Position numbers and translations under genes: made by a program. The notes below the pieces were generated by a model. That model was not told the DNA's origin and ran no database searches. It saw only the letters and a list, made by a program, of their open reading frames with translations. Shown here in pieces: positions 51,909 through 61,136 of a stretch of DNA of 64,000 bases (position 1 is the stretch's first letter; every line of letters begins with the position of its first letter). Source of the DNA: CAMYKD01 sp041617155 (GTDB lineage Bacteria > Pseudomonadota > Alphaproteobacteria > Kiloniellales > JAKSDN01); assembly GCA_041617155.1 (NCBI GenBank), contig JBFJPL010000008.1:1-64000 (forward strand), read 5' to 3'.

Positions 51909-53071
51909 TCGTTGCTCGGCGGTTGGCCTGTCGCGGGCGGCAGCGCCGTGTTCAGGCTGAGTTCCCACCAACCTTGGTTCACATCCGGGGTAAGCTTCAG
52001 ATCCTTCTGCGCTAGCGCCCGTGTCAACTGATCCTCGTTGCCAACGTAGGTTATCAGCAGATCAACGCTTTCGCGGGTCATATAGGCTAGGTGGCTGTCG
52101 ACCACCGCGGCGACGTCGGCTAGGCGTTGTTTGACCTCGAGCCACTCGGCCAGGGAGGAGACGGGCACCGTGACCAGAAGCCTGTTCTGCTCGCCGAACC
52201 GGCGCAGGTTGGCGACCTTCCAATGGTCGCGCACTTCGGCGATCAAACCGTCGGCGGCCCGGGACAGGAAGTCGTCCCGCCCTTCCTCCGCAGCCTGATT
52301 GAAGCTCAGAAAGATCGGCCGGCGGTCCTCCGTGCCGCCATAGCGGCGGGCAAAGACCTCCGCGCGCGCCTGGCCGCTGTCGACCGAGCCGCTCAGAACC
52401 AACTGGGCAATGAGCACCTGCGTCGTGTCGTAGCGCCGCGCGATCGCCTCCAGGCGGTCGACATTCACATCGAGCGCCTGGAGGGCGTCGATGGTCGCGA
52501 TGTCCTCGAGATCGCCCAACGGCACGATCATGGGGACCAACTCGTTGTCCAGTTGTCGGCCGGCCCAGACCAGTCGCCAGGGATTGGGATTACGCCACAA
52601 GAGCGCCGCGCGGCGGCCTCCGAAGACCGGCAATACCAGCATCGGCTCGCTGCGCAACTCGGCAAAGGGAATATCGTTGTCGCCGAGGTATTGGCGCACC
52701 GCGTCGGGGTTGAATCGGAAAGTCAGATCGGCCAGGTAGCGCACGTTCGATGTCCGCTCGTTGGCGACCGAAAACTCCTGGACCATTTCAGTGATCCTTT
52801 CGGCCGACAGCTCCGGCAGTGCCAATACTTCCTCGGTCGGTGCGATGCGCGTCAGGAGGATGGTAAGGGCTTGTCGGTGGCCGCTTTCCAAAGCCGCGAC
52901 ACGGGCACTAGCCGCGTCTTCGTCCGTCGCGTCGACCGAAATTCCCTGGACGGTATAGAGGTCGCCCTGGGCGGAGGCCGTGCGCGGCAGAAACCCCAGG
53001 GCCAACCCGAGACCCAAAGCGAGCATGACGGGTGCCGCCGAAAGTCCATCTGATAAGCGCCGAATGCGCAT
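51905..53071 (-). CDS. DUF2066 domain protein, exported
   Basis: This 388-residue protein has a signal peptide ending RTASAQ. The mature domain starts YTVQGISVDATDEDAASARV, shows RQALTILLTRIAP and YLADLTFRFNPDAVRQYLG, and matches the DUF2066 family. The role is unknown, although it is consistently linked to purM, pgsA and hda in alphaproteobacteria. The ATG at 53071 gives a normal signal peptide; the frame stays open for another 1.3 kb upstream, antisense to purM, which I treat as chance. Confidence 0.9.
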   Translation of the reverse strand: MRIRRLSDGLSAAPVMLALGLGLALGFLPRTASAQGDLYTVQGISVDATDEDAASARVAALESGHRQALTILLTRIAPTEEVLALPELSAERITEMVQEFSVANERTSNVRYLADLTFRFNPDAVRQYLGDNDIPFAELRSEPMLVLPVFGGRRAALLWRNPNPWRLVWAGRQLDNELVPMIVPLGDLEDIATIDALQALDVNVDRLEAIARRYDTTQVLIAQLVLSGSVDSGQARAEVFARRYGGTEDRRPIFLSFNQAAEEGRDDFLSRAADGLIAEVRDHWKVANLRRFGEQNRLLVTVPVSSLAEWLEVKQRLADVAAVVDSHLAYMTRESVDLLITYVGNEDQLTRALAQKDLKLTPDVNQGWWELSLNTALPPATGQPPSNE

Positions 53072-53146
53072 TGCAAAGCATCCCGGATAAAGTATTTTCG
53101 CGCTCACGGCAGCCGATCGGGCAATGCCGCGCCGCTTTAATACTCC

Positions 53147-54235
53147 ATGTCGCCGGAGGACGCCATAACTAGCCGCAATCACCCGACCTACAAGAACGCG
53201 GGGGTTGATATCGACGCCGGCAACCGGCTGGTCGAGACCATCAAACCATTGGCCAAAGCCACGGTCAGGCCCGGCGCGGACGCCGGATTGGGCGGATTCG
53301 GCGCGCTGTTCGACCTCAAGGCGGCGGGCTACAGGGATCCTATCTTGGTCGCCGGAACCGATGGTGTCGGCACCAAGCTCAAGGTGGCCATCGCCGCTGG
53401 ACGACACGATACGGTCGGCATCGACCTGGTCGCCATGTGCGTCAACGACCTCCTGGTGCAAGGCGCCGAACCGTTGTTCTTCCTCGACTATTTCGCAACC
53501 GGCAAGCTGGAGTTGGAAACGGGACGAGAGATACTGTCCGGCATGGCCCGCGGCTGCACCGAAGCCGGTTGCGCGCTGATCGGCGGCGAAACGGCGGAAA
53601 TGCCGGGCCTTTACGCGGCCGGGGACTACGACCTGGCCGGGTTCGCGGTCGGCGCGGTGGAGCGGAAGCAACTCCTGACCGGCGCCGCAGTGGCACCCGG
53701 CGACGAAATTTTGGGACTGGCGTCTAACGGTGTGCATTCCAACGGGTTCTCCTTGGTGCGTCGGGTGGTCGAAGACCTGAAACTCGACTACGCGGATACC
53801 GCCCCCTTTGCGCCGGGGCGGCCGCTCGGCGAGGCCCTCCTGACACCGACCCGGATTTACGTCCGGTCCTGCCTGGCCGCACTTCGCACCGGCGGCATCG
53901 AGGCGCTCGCCCACATCACCGGCGGCGGCCTGGTCGAAAATCTGCCGCGAGTGCTGCCGGAAGGCGTGGCGGCCGAGATCGAACTGGGAACCTGGCCGGT
54001 GCCGGCGATTTTCTCTTGGCTGGCGCGCGAGGGCGGCGTACCGAGCGAGGAGATGATCCGAACCTTTAATTGCGGCATTGGTATGGCAGTTGTGGCCAAG
54101 GCCGGAAACGCCGCCCAGGTGGCCGCCCAGTTGGTCGAACATGGCGAAACGGTCCACCGGATCGGCCGTATCGTGGCACGGCGCGCCGCCGGATCTCAGG
54201 TCATCCTCAAGTCGGCCGAACGCCCATGGCCGTAA
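53147..54235 (+). CDS. purM: Phosphoribosylformylglycinamidine cyclo-ligase
   Basis: PurM (AIR synthetase) closes the imidazole ring in purine synthesis. The 362-residue protein starts with TYKNAGVDIDAGNRLVETIK and contains VAGTDGVGTKLKVA, GIDLVAMCVNDLLVQGAEPL, IGGETAEMPG and GLASNGVHSNGFSLVR, all family blocks. It is divergent from the DUF2066 gene and overlaps purN by 10 bp, so the two purine genes are one operon. Confidence 0.97.
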   Translation: MSPEDAITSRNHPTYKNAGVDIDAGNRLVETIKPLAKATVRPGADAGLGGFGALFDLKAAGYRDPILVAGTDGVGTKLKVAIAAGRHDTVGIDLVAMCVNDLLVQGAEPLFFLDYFATGKLELETGREILSGMARGCTEAGCALIGGETAEMPGLYAAGDYDLAGFAVGAVERKQLLTGAAVAPGDEILGLASNGVHSNGFSLVRRVVEDLKLDYADTAPFAPGRPLGEALLTPTRIYVRSCLAALRTGGIEALAHITGGGLVENLPRVLPEGVAAEIELGTWPVPAIFSWLAREGGVPSEEMIRTFNCGIGMAVVAKAGNAAQVAAQLVEHGETVHRIGRIVARRAAGSQVILKSAERPWP

Positions 54236-54891
54236 AGGGAACCCGCCGGAAGGTCGGGGTTCTGATCTCCGGCCGGGGCAGTAACCTGCGAGCCCTGATC
54301 GACGCGACGAGCGACCCGGCCTACCCGGCCGAAATCGTGACAGTGATCGCCAACGTACCAGGTGCCAAGGGGCTCGAGCACGCCGCCAGGGCTGGCATAA
54401 CGAGCCATACAATCGATCATCGCGGCTTCGCGCGACGCGAAGACTTCGAAGCCGAGATGACCCGGGTGTTGGATGAGTCCGGGGTCGAGCTGGTGTGCCA
54501 GGCCGGTTTCATGAGGATCGTTACGGCCGGGTTCGTAGGCCACTGGCACGATCGCATGGTCAACATACACCCCTCCTTGCTGCCGCTCTTTCCGGGGCTC
54601 GATACCCACGCCCGGGCCTTGGCCGCGGGGCTTAAGCTGGCCGGCTGCACCGTGCATTTCGTGCGCGAGGCGGTGGACCAGGGGCCAATCATCGGCCAGG
54701 CGGCGGTGCCGATCCTGCCCGGTGACAGCCCCGAAATTCTGGCCGGCCGCGTGCTCAAGGCCGAGCATCGGCTCTATCCCGCCTGCTTGAGGCTGGTCGC
54801 CGAAGGCCGCGTGCAGGTGATCGGCGACGTTGCCCGTGTCGATAGCGCCGAAGCGGCGGGTTCGATGCTGTTCAATCCTCCGCCCGATTGA
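54226..54891 (+). CDS. purN: Phosphoribosylglycinamide formyltransferase
   Basis: PurN transfers a formyl group from 10-formyl-THF to GAR. The 221-residue protein has VGVLISGRGSNLRALIDA, VCQAGFMRIVTAGFV, the catalytic NIHPSLLPLFPGLDTH with Asn and His, and TVHFVREAVDQGPIIGQ with the catalytic Asp. The ATG at 54226 lies inside the purM 3' end, so translation is probably coupled. Confidence 0.97.
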   Translation: MAVKGTRRKVGVLISGRGSNLRALIDATSDPAYPAEIVTVIANVPGAKGLEHAARAGITSHTIDHRGFARREDFEAEMTRVLDESGVELVCQAGFMRIVTAGFVGHWHDRMVNIHPSLLPLFPGLDTHARALAAGLKLAGCTVHFVREAVDQGPIIGQAAVPILPGDSPEILAGRVLKAEHRLYPACLRLVAEGRVQVIGDVARVDSAEAAGSMLFNPPPD

Positions 54892-54992
54892 GACTTGTCC
54901 CGTCTGAGACTTGCGGCTGGCCGCCTCAGCCGCTAATTAGTCCTGAGGCAAGATTCCCGGGCGTTCGACCCGGCCAGACGAAAGAGGGGGTT

Positions 54993-55115
54993 ATGTCCGA
55001 CGACAAGATGCTGGAAGAGCACCGCAAGACTTGGCACGACTTCGTCAAGCTGACGGTCATCTCGACCGTGGTGGTCGTCCTGGTTCTCATCCTGATGGGA
55101 ATTTTTCTGGTCTGA
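54993..55115 (+). CDS. aa3-type cytochrome c oxidase subunit IV
   Basis: This 40-residue single-helix membrane protein reads MSDDKMLEEHRKTWHDFVKL and then hydrophobic residues ending LMGIFLV. HEKTW/HRKTWxxFVKL followed by one C-terminal helix is the signature of the short subunit IV of alphaproteobacterial aa3 oxidase, a minor structural subunit. An AAAGAGGGGG stretch precedes the ATG. The catalytic oxidase subunits are not in the window, so this is a stand-alone gene. Confidence 0.87.
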   Translation: MSDDKMLEEHRKTWHDFVKLTVISTVVVVLVLILMGIFLV

Positions 55116-55131
55116 TCCGCCGGGCGGTACC

Positions 55132-55554
55132 TCAGCTGACGATCTCCGACTCCGGAAAGAAGAACGCCACCTCGATCGCGGCATTCTCGGGCGAATCCGA
55201 GCCGTGCACCGAGTTGGCTTCGATCGACTCCGCGAATTCCGCGCGAATCGTGCCTGGCGCCGCGTCGGCCGGGTTGGTCGCGCCCATGATCTCGCGGTTC
55301 TTCTCGACCGCATTTTCGCCTTCGAGCACCTGTACCACCACCGGCCCGGAGGTCATGAAGGTGCAGAGGTCGCCGTAGAACGGCCGATCCTTGTGCACCT
55401 CGTAAAACTTCCCGGCCTGCTCCTGGGTCAGACGAATACGCTTCTGCGCCACGATGCGCAGGCCCGCCTCTTCCAGCTTGGCGTTGATCTTGCCGGTGAT
55501 GTTGCGGCGCGTCGCGTCCGGTTTGATGATCGACAGTGTGCGCTCTACGGCCAT
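55132..55554 (-). CDS. ndk: Nucleoside diphosphate kinase
   Basis: Ndk equalises nucleoside triphosphate pools by phosphate transfer through a phospho-histidine. The 140-residue protein starts AVERTLSIIKPDATRRNITG and has FYEVHKDRPFYGDLCTFMTSG, GATNPADAAPGTIRAEFAES and the catalytic-His loop NSVHGSDSPENAAIEVAFFF. The length is standard. It is convergent with the small oxidase subunit gene, with 16 bp between the stops. Confidence 0.98.
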   Translation of the reverse strand: MAVERTLSIIKPDATRRNITGKINAKLEEAGLRIVAQKRIRLTQEQAGKFYEVHKDRPFYGDLCTFMTSGPVVVQVLEGENAVEKNREIMGATNPADAAPGTIRAEFAESIEANSVHGSDSPENAAIEVAFFFPESEIVS

Positions 55555-55741
55555 GCTTCTGGGTCCCCCATTTCGGCGTTGCGGGCGGCCTTATAGCGGC
55601 TTTGCACCATTGCGGCAATGGCGCCGGTCAGAGTTCTGGCAACTTGGCGACCCGTGCAATCGCGCGCGGCTTGCCGGAAACCGCAGCGAGCGAAGCCGGT
55701 GCTTTCTGAGGGTGGCCGGGCGTGCTATCAACCCGCCCGCC

Positions 55742-57628
55742 ATGCTGCACGTCAAGGAACTCGACTATCGGATCGAAGGCCGCCCGCTGTTCGAGCGGAC
55801 GACCCTGACGGTCAACAAGGGCGAGCGGGTCGGCCTGATCGGCCCGAACGGCAGCGGCAAAACCACCCTGCTCAAGCTCATATCCGGTGAAATTCACGCC
55901 GACGGCGGCGAAATTTCCCTGTCCCGCGGCCTGAGGGTCGGCAAGGTGGCGCAGGAGGCGCCCTCCGGGCCGGAAAGCCTGCTCGACACCGTGCTGGCCG
56001 CCGACCGGGAGCGGCTGGCCCTGCTTGGCGAGGCGGAGACCGCCCGAGACCCGGCCCGCATCGCCGAGGTCCACGAGCGCCTGGCGGCCATTGAAGCGGA
56101 TTCCGCCCCGGCCCGCGCAGCGCGCATCCTGGCCGGGCTGGGCTTCAACGAGGCGGCTCAGGCCGGAGCTTGTGCCGATCTGTCGGGCGGCTGGCGCATG
56201 CGGGTCGCCCTGGCCGCCTTGCTGTTCTCGGCGCCGGACCTGCTGCTGCTCGACGAACCGACCAACCACCTGGATCTGGAGGCGACCCTATGGCTCGAGG
56301 GCTATCTCAAGAGCTACGCCGGCACGCTTATCCTAGTCAGCCACGATCGTGACCTGCTGAACCGGGTCCCCACCCGGATCGCCCATCTCGAAGGCCGCCG
56401 CCTGACCTCCTACAGCGGCAACTACGACCGTTTCGAGCGCACGCGCCGGGAACACCTGGCCCACCAGGCAGCGCTCCAGACCAAGCAGTTGGCCGAACGG
56501 CGCCACATCCAGGCCTTCGTCGACCGCTTCCGCTACAAGGCCAGCAAGGCCAAGCAGGCGCAGTCGCGGCTCAAGATGCTGGCCCGCATGGAGCCAATCG
56601 CCAGCGTGCTGGAGTCGCGCACCGTCACCTTCAACTTTCCCGAGCCCAAGGCGCTGTCGCCGCCGCTGATCGCCCTGACCAAGGCGACCGCCGGCTACGA
56701 TCCGGCGGCAAGGCCTGTGCTCGCCGACCTGGACCTCCGGCTCGACATGGACGACCGCATCGCGCTTCTGGGCGCCAACGGCAACGGCAAGTCGACCTTC
56801 ATCAAGCTGCTGGCCGGGCGCCTCAAGCCATTGGCCGGGCGGCTTACAAAGTCGTCCAAGCTGAAGGTCGGCTACTTCGCCCAGGACCAGGCCGAGGAGC
56901 TCGACCTGGAGGCCACGCCGCTCGACCACATGGCCCGGCTCATGCCGCTCGAACCGCCTGGAAAGCTGCGCAGCCAGCTCGGTCGCTTCGGGTTCGGCCA
57001 AGACAAGGCCGAGGTCGCGGTCGGCCGTCTGTCGGGCGGCGAAAAGGCCCGCCTGCTGTTCGCCCTGATGAGCCGCGAGGCGCCGCAGATACTGCTGCTC
57101 GACGAGCCGACCAACCACCTGGACGTGGATTCCCGCCAGGCCCTGATCCAGGCGATCAACGACTACCAGGGCGCCGTGGTCCTGGTCAGCCACGATCCGC
57201 ATCTGGTCGAGCTGATCGCCGACCGGCTGTGGCTGGTCGCCGACGGCACGGTCAAGAGCTTCGATGGCGACCTGGACGACTATCGCCGCCGGCTGCCCGA
57301 ACAGCGCCGCGACGAGCGTCGCCGAACCCGCAGCAAGCGCCCGGACGGGGAGCGCACCGCCAACAAGAAGGAGAAGCGCCGCGCCGCCGCCGAGGCGCGC
57401 GCCGCGGTCGTCCATCTGCGCAGGCAGGTTAAGGCGGCCGAGGCGCGCATGGAAAAGCTCAACCGCAAGAGGAAGGCGCTCGAGGCCAGGCTGGCCGAGC
57501 CGGAGATCTACGACGGCCCGACCGCCGCGCTCCAGGAACTGCAGCTCGAGCACGGCGCCATCAAGCAGGCCATGGCCGAGGCCGAGGAAGACTGGCTGAA
57601 CGCCCAGGCCGCCCTGGAAGACGCCTGA
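55742..57628 (+). CDS. ABC-F family ATPase (Uup-like)
   Basis: This 628-residue soluble protein has two fused ABC ATPase domains: Walker A GPNGSGKTT and GANGNGKST, signatures LSGGWRMR and LSGGEKAR, and Walker B LLLLDEPTNHLD twice. It has no membrane helices, and an Arg/Lys-rich linker lies between the domains. A charged coiled C-terminal extension (about 500-628) resembles that of Uup. ABC-F proteins act on the ribosome, and Uup has also been linked to DNA repair. The ATG at 55742 begins the first domain (MLHVKELDYRIEGRPL). Confidence 0.95.
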   Translation: MLHVKELDYRIEGRPLFERTTLTVNKGERVGLIGPNGSGKTTLLKLISGEIHADGGEISLSRGLRVGKVAQEAPSGPESLLDTVLAADRERLALLGEAETARDPARIAEVHERLAAIEADSAPARAARILAGLGFNEAAQAGACADLSGGWRMRVALAALLFSAPDLLLLDEPTNHLDLEATLWLEGYLKSYAGTLILVSHDRDLLNRVPTRIAHLEGRRLTSYSGNYDRFERTRREHLAHQAALQTKQLAERRHIQAFVDRFRYKASKAKQAQSRLKMLARMEPIASVLESRTVTFNFPEPKALSPPLIALTKATAGYDPAARPVLADLDLRLDMDDRIALLGANGNGKSTFIKLLAGRLKPLAGRLTKSSKLKVGYFAQDQAEELDLEATPLDHMARLMPLEPPGKLRSQLGRFGFGQDKAEVAVGRLSGGEKARLLFALMSREAPQILLLDEPTNHLDVDSRQALIQAINDYQGAVVLVSHDPHLVELIADRLWLVADGTVKSFDGDLDDYRRRLPEQRRDERRRTRSKRPDGERTANKKEKRRAAAEARAAVVHLRRQVKAAEARMEKLNRKRKALEARLAEPEIYDGPTAALQELQLEHGAIKQAMAEAEEDWLNAQAALEDA

Positions 57629-57852
57629 AACCGCACTTGAGTTACAGGTGCTTCGCGAAGTTGTGAAGGCGGCACCGAGCTTTATCCCTTGGAGCCGCCT
57701 TCAACAGCGGGCTAGATCCGAAGACGATAGGCGCTTCGATAGCGGGGCCTACCGGACCCAAAGCAGCCTCCCGGTCTGGCAGGGCAAAGGCCGCATGAGA
57801 CGGCCGCCGCCCACGGCACCATCTTTGACTGGAAGGTGCAGATGTTTTTCCG

Positions 57853-58203
57853 ATGCTCATTCCGCTCGACCGCCTTGGCGCTGGCGCTCGCGCCAGCACC
57901 CGGCGGTCTTATTGCCCAGGGTTCGACGTCCCCGTTGCCGGCGCCGTTCCGCGCTGCGACTTCGCTGCAAAGCCAGAAACCGCGCTCAGCGGGCTGGCCG
58001 CGCTCAACTTCGGCATCCACGCGCCGAGTCTCGCCAACCATCTCTTCGTGACCAACCAGTACGGCGTGCTTTGATCGATCGAACTGGCAACCCGGGTCAA
58101 GCCCAAGTTCCTCGACCTCGGAGCCGCTCGGCCCGCCGGCCTGGGCGATGCCGGCGTAGTGGTGAAAATCGTCAAGGCGTCGGGCGACGACGGTGACGAC
58201 TGA
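57853..58203 (+). pseudogene. Decayed open frame interrupted by an in-frame TGA
   Basis: One reading frame gives a 73-residue segment with LSGLAALNFGIHAPSLANHL and FVTNQYGVL, then a TGA at 58072-58074, then 42 further in-frame residues starting SIELATRVKPKFLDLG and ending at a second TGA. Both segments look protein-like. The start is uncertain, and the flanking 57629-57852 spacer also contains short protein-like stretches in other frames. I read this as a decayed gene of unknown family. No ribosome site or selenocysteine-type element was seen. Confidence 0.4.
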
Positions 58204-58419
58204 GGGTCCTTAGCGAGTTGATTCCCGGCCCCGCTGCAGTATGGCGCCAGGGCTGGGGACCGCTGGCGCCGCCGCCCGACACAAGGCGCTTATTGAAGGT
58301 TTGATCCACGGCTGTTCAGCCCTGCGTCTCACGCGGGACCGGCCTGCAATAACTGTGGCTCCGATATGGACCGGCTGGGCCTATCTTGGTCGGTATTCTC
58401 CCCGACTTATAAGGTTCTC

Positions 58420-59361
58420 ATGCCCGCTAGCCCCGCGCCCGCCGCTTTGCCGCTGTCCCCGTCCGCCGGATCCGACAAGACCCGAGGCATCGCTTTCATG
58501 ATATTGGCCGTGGGCCTCTTCGCCGTCATGGATGCCCTGGTCAAGTGGCTCGGCCAGGGCTATTCGACTGTTCAGCTGGTCTTCTTCCGCAGCCTCTTCG
58601 CCTTCATCCCTCTGGCCTTTCTGATCTTCCGCAGCGGACCGCGCGAGGCGCTGACCATGCGCAATCCCTGGGGCCACCTGCTGCGCTCCCTAGTCGGCAT
58701 CGTGTCGCTCGGCACATTTTTCTACGCCTTCGCCCACATGCGGCTGGCCGACGCGGTCGCCATCACCTTCGCCGCCCCGTTGTTCGTCACCGCATTGTCG
58801 GTACCACTGCTGGGCGAGAAGGTCGGCCTGCGTCGCTGGAGTGCGGTTCTGGTCGGCTTTTTCGGTGTGTTGGTCATGGTGCAGCCGGGCGCCGGCGTGT
58901 TCCAGCAGATCGCCCTGGTACCGCTCGGCGGCACGGTGTTCTATGCGCTTGCCGTGATCCTGGTGCGCAGACTGAGCCGAACCGAGTCGAGCGCCTCGAT
59001 CGTGTTCTACTTCACGCTTTCCTGCACGCTGGCTTCGGCGGCCTTGCTGCCGTTCCACTGGGTAACACCAGGGCCCACCGACCTGGCCCTCCTGATCGCC
59101 ATCGGCATCATCGGTGGCATGGCTCAGATTACCATCACCAAAGCCTTCCGCCTGGCTGACGTAGCGGTGATCATGCCGTTCGAATACAGCGCCATGATCT
59201 GGGCCGCCCTGCTCGGCTTCTTCATCTGGGGCGAGGTGCCGGGCCTGAATATCTGGGTCGGCGTCGGTATCGTGATGGCGAGTGGGCTCTACATCCTCTA
59301 CCGCGAGGCCAGCCTGGGTCTGCCGCGCGGCATCGCCCGACGTCTGCAAACCCGGCGCTAG
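58420..59361 (+). CDS. EamA/DMT family transporter
   Basis: This 313-residue inner membrane protein has ten hydrophobic helices in two EamA repeats. The first begins GIAFMILAVGLFAVMDALVK and contains QLVFFRSLFAFIPLAFLIF; the second includes GTVFYALAVILVRRLSRTES and MPFEYSAMIWAALLGFFIWG. Drug/metabolite transporters export many small molecules; the substrate is not predictable here. The ATG at 58420 starts a short polar N-terminus before the first helix. No partner gene is adjacent. Confidence 0.92.
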   Translation: MPASPAPAALPLSPSAGSDKTRGIAFMILAVGLFAVMDALVKWLGQGYSTVQLVFFRSLFAFIPLAFLIFRSGPREALTMRNPWGHLLRSLVGIVSLGTFFYAFAHMRLADAVAITFAAPLFVTALSVPLLGEKVGLRRWSAVLVGFFGVLVMVQPGAGVFQQIALVPLGGTVFYALAVILVRRLSRTESSASIVFYFTLSCTLASAALLPFHWVTPGPTDLALLIAIGIIGGMAQITITKAFRLADVAVIMPFEYSAMIWAALLGFFIWGEVPGLNIWVGVGIVMASGLYILYREASLGLPRGIARRLQTRR

Positions 59362-59394
59362 GCGGTCGATCCAGGATCGACTACTCTCCGCTCC

Positions 59395-60585
59395 ATGCTC
59401 GCTGCCCACCTGCGCGCGCCGGAGACGGCCTTCCGCGCTCTTGGCTTTTTGTTGCCCCCCATCGCCGTGTTGGCGCCGAAGGCGGTTGTGGTGCTGTTGG
59501 TGGCCGGCGCGGCATTGGCGCTGCTCGGGCTTTGGCTGCGTTCCGAGCCTCTGCAGAGAATTCCGAGGCTGCCCTCGCTTTTGATCGCATTGCTGCTGCT
59601 GTGGTTCGCCGCCGCGTCCAGTTGGAGCCCCGACCCGGCCCGGGCGGTGCTGCTGTCGCTGCGCCTCGCCGGCCTTTTCGCCGCGGCCTTGGCGCTCTTC
59701 GCAGTGGCACGCGGCCTGCCGAATGCCGCACGGCGCCGAATCGCCCTGGCCCTGACCTTGGGGCTTGCCCTCGGAATCGTCTTGATGATCGAGGAGCGCC
59801 TCTTCGGCGCCCCGTTGATGGCGCTGCTGCACGGCGACATCGACAATGAATACCATCGGCTGTCCCGGCTCAACCGGGGCGCCACGGCGCTCGCCATCCT
59901 GTCGTGGCCGGTGGCTGCCCTCCTGTGGCGCGAGCGGCTCGGTCCTTGGGCGCTCGGACTGCCGTTCGGCCTCCTGCTCGGCCTGCTGGCGTTCGAAAGC
60001 ACCGCGGCGCTGCTCGGCCTTGCCGGCGGCCTGGCAGTCGCTCTGCTGGCAACGCTCAGTCTCCGAACCGCGCGCGTGCTGCTGATCTTGACGATCGTCG
60101 CGGCCCTGGCAGGCGGCTCCTTCATTGCTCGCGGATTCTTTGCCGCGGGGCTATCGGAGGCATCGTGGCTCCAGTCGACGGCCCGCCACCGGGTTCACGT
60201 CTGGAACTTCGCCGCCGAGCGAGTACTGGAGCGGCCCCTGTTGGGTTGGGGGTTCGATGCGGCCCGCAATATTCCGGCACAGGGCGCGGAGCCCTATCGA
60301 AGCAAAACCAAGGTCATGCCGCTCCACCCGCATAATGCGGCATTGCAGATCAATCTGGAGCTCGGCGTCCCCGGCACGGTCCTCGTCGCCTTACTGCTGG
60401 CCGCCATGATCGCCGGAACCGTGCGACTGACCCGGGAGGCGGGACCGGCGGCACTGGGCATGGCCGCGACGGCGATGCTGATCGCGCTTACCGCTTACGG
60501 CATCTGGCAAAATCAGTGGTTCGCCCTGCTCGCCCTGGCTGTCGTCATGACCCGAGCGACCGCCGCCTCGGACGCGCCGAGCTGA
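59395..60585 (+). CDS. O-antigen ligase-like membrane protein
   Basis: This 396-residue polytopic membrane protein has about ten hydrophobic segments. The C-terminal third has the Wzy_C/O-antigen ligase-type block RHRVHVWNFAAERVLERPLL, then GWGFDAARN and LHPHNAALQINLELGVPG, with the conserved His. Such enzymes join O-antigen to lipid A core or polymerise polysaccharide. No other polysaccharide genes are in the window. It starts 33 bp after the transporter gene, which suggests co-transcription. Confidence 0.88.
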   Translation: MLAAHLRAPETAFRALGFLLPPIAVLAPKAVVVLLVAGAALALLGLWLRSEPLQRIPRLPSLLIALLLLWFAAASSWSPDPARAVLLSLRLAGLFAAALALFAVARGLPNAARRRIALALTLGLALGIVLMIEERLFGAPLMALLHGDIDNEYHRLSRLNRGATALAILSWPVAALLWRERLGPWALGLPFGLLLGLLAFESTAALLGLAGGLAVALLATLSLRTARVLLILTIVAALAGGSFIARGFFAAGLSEASWLQSTARHRVHVWNFAAERVLERPLLGWGFDAARNIPAQGAEPYRSKTKVMPLHPHNAALQINLELGVPGTVLVALLLAAMIAGTVRLTREAGPAALGMAATAMLIALTAYGIWQNQWFALLALAVVMTRATAASDAPS

Positions 60586-60601
60586 GCATAGCAACCCTGG
60601 C

Positions 60602-61051
60602 TTAGGCCTTCTGGGCCCAGCGGCCGTTTTCGTCCTGCTGCCAGTAGGTGACCGCGTGACCGGCCTCCTTGAAGGAACGCCAAAGTCCGCGCGCGGCCTC
60701 GACCGCCGTGTCGTCGCGGCCGTCGAACAGCATCGCGCAAATATCGTATCCGTCGATCGACCGAGAGGTGGCGCCGTCGGTCAAGAACAGCACTTGGGCC
60801 CTGTTCGGATTTTCGTCCTGCGCGGTCAGCCAGACTGGTTGGTCCTCGGCGAAGCCGTCCTTGGCCGAGCCGTGGGGCAGGAAGTGGCGGTCGTTGTAAG
60901 TCCAAAGCTGGGCATTAAGCGACTCGACCCGCTCGTCCGACCCGGCAATCACCACCGCCCGCTGGCCGCGTTCGAGGGTTTTCTCGAGCATCTGCGGCAG
61001 GGCTGTCTCGAGGCTCGTGCGGGTCAGATGATAGAAGCGAACATCGGTCAT
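60602..61051 (-). CDS. holC: DNA polymerase III subunit chi
   Basis: This 149-residue protein of the HolC family starts TDVRFYHLTRTSLETALPQM and has VVIAGSDERVESLNAQLWTY, then HGSAKDGFAEDQPVWLT, matching chi. In the clamp loader, chi bridges psi and SSB. Alphaproteobacteria usually have chi without recognisable psi. It is convergent with the ligase-like gene and follows pepA on the minus strand, a common alphaproteobacterial pair. Confidence 0.93.
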   Translation of the reverse strand: MTDVRFYHLTRTSLETALPQMLEKTLERGQRAVVIAGSDERVESLNAQLWTYNDRHFLPHGSAKDGFAEDQPVWLTAQDENPNRAQVLFLTDGATSRSIDGYDICAMLFDGRDDTAVEAARGLWRSFKEAGHAVTYWQQDENGRWAQKA

Positions 61052-61136
61052 CTCGGGCTCAGGATAGCCGCCAGCCAGACCGATGCCTAGGCCGCAGGGG
61101 CAATCAGCTCAGTCGTGCGGTCCAGACCGGTTGCGC

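Noticed and set aside
51905..54412. Single 835-residue minus-strand protein
   Set aside because: The upstream 1.3 kb is antisense to purM and reads as Arg/Gly/Pro-rich shadow sequence. The real DUF2066 protein starts with a signal peptide at 53071.
58072..58074. Selenocysteine codon at the in-frame TGA
   Set aside because: No bacterial SECIS-like hairpin directly follows, no selenoprotein family is recognised and the surrounding sequence looks decayed.
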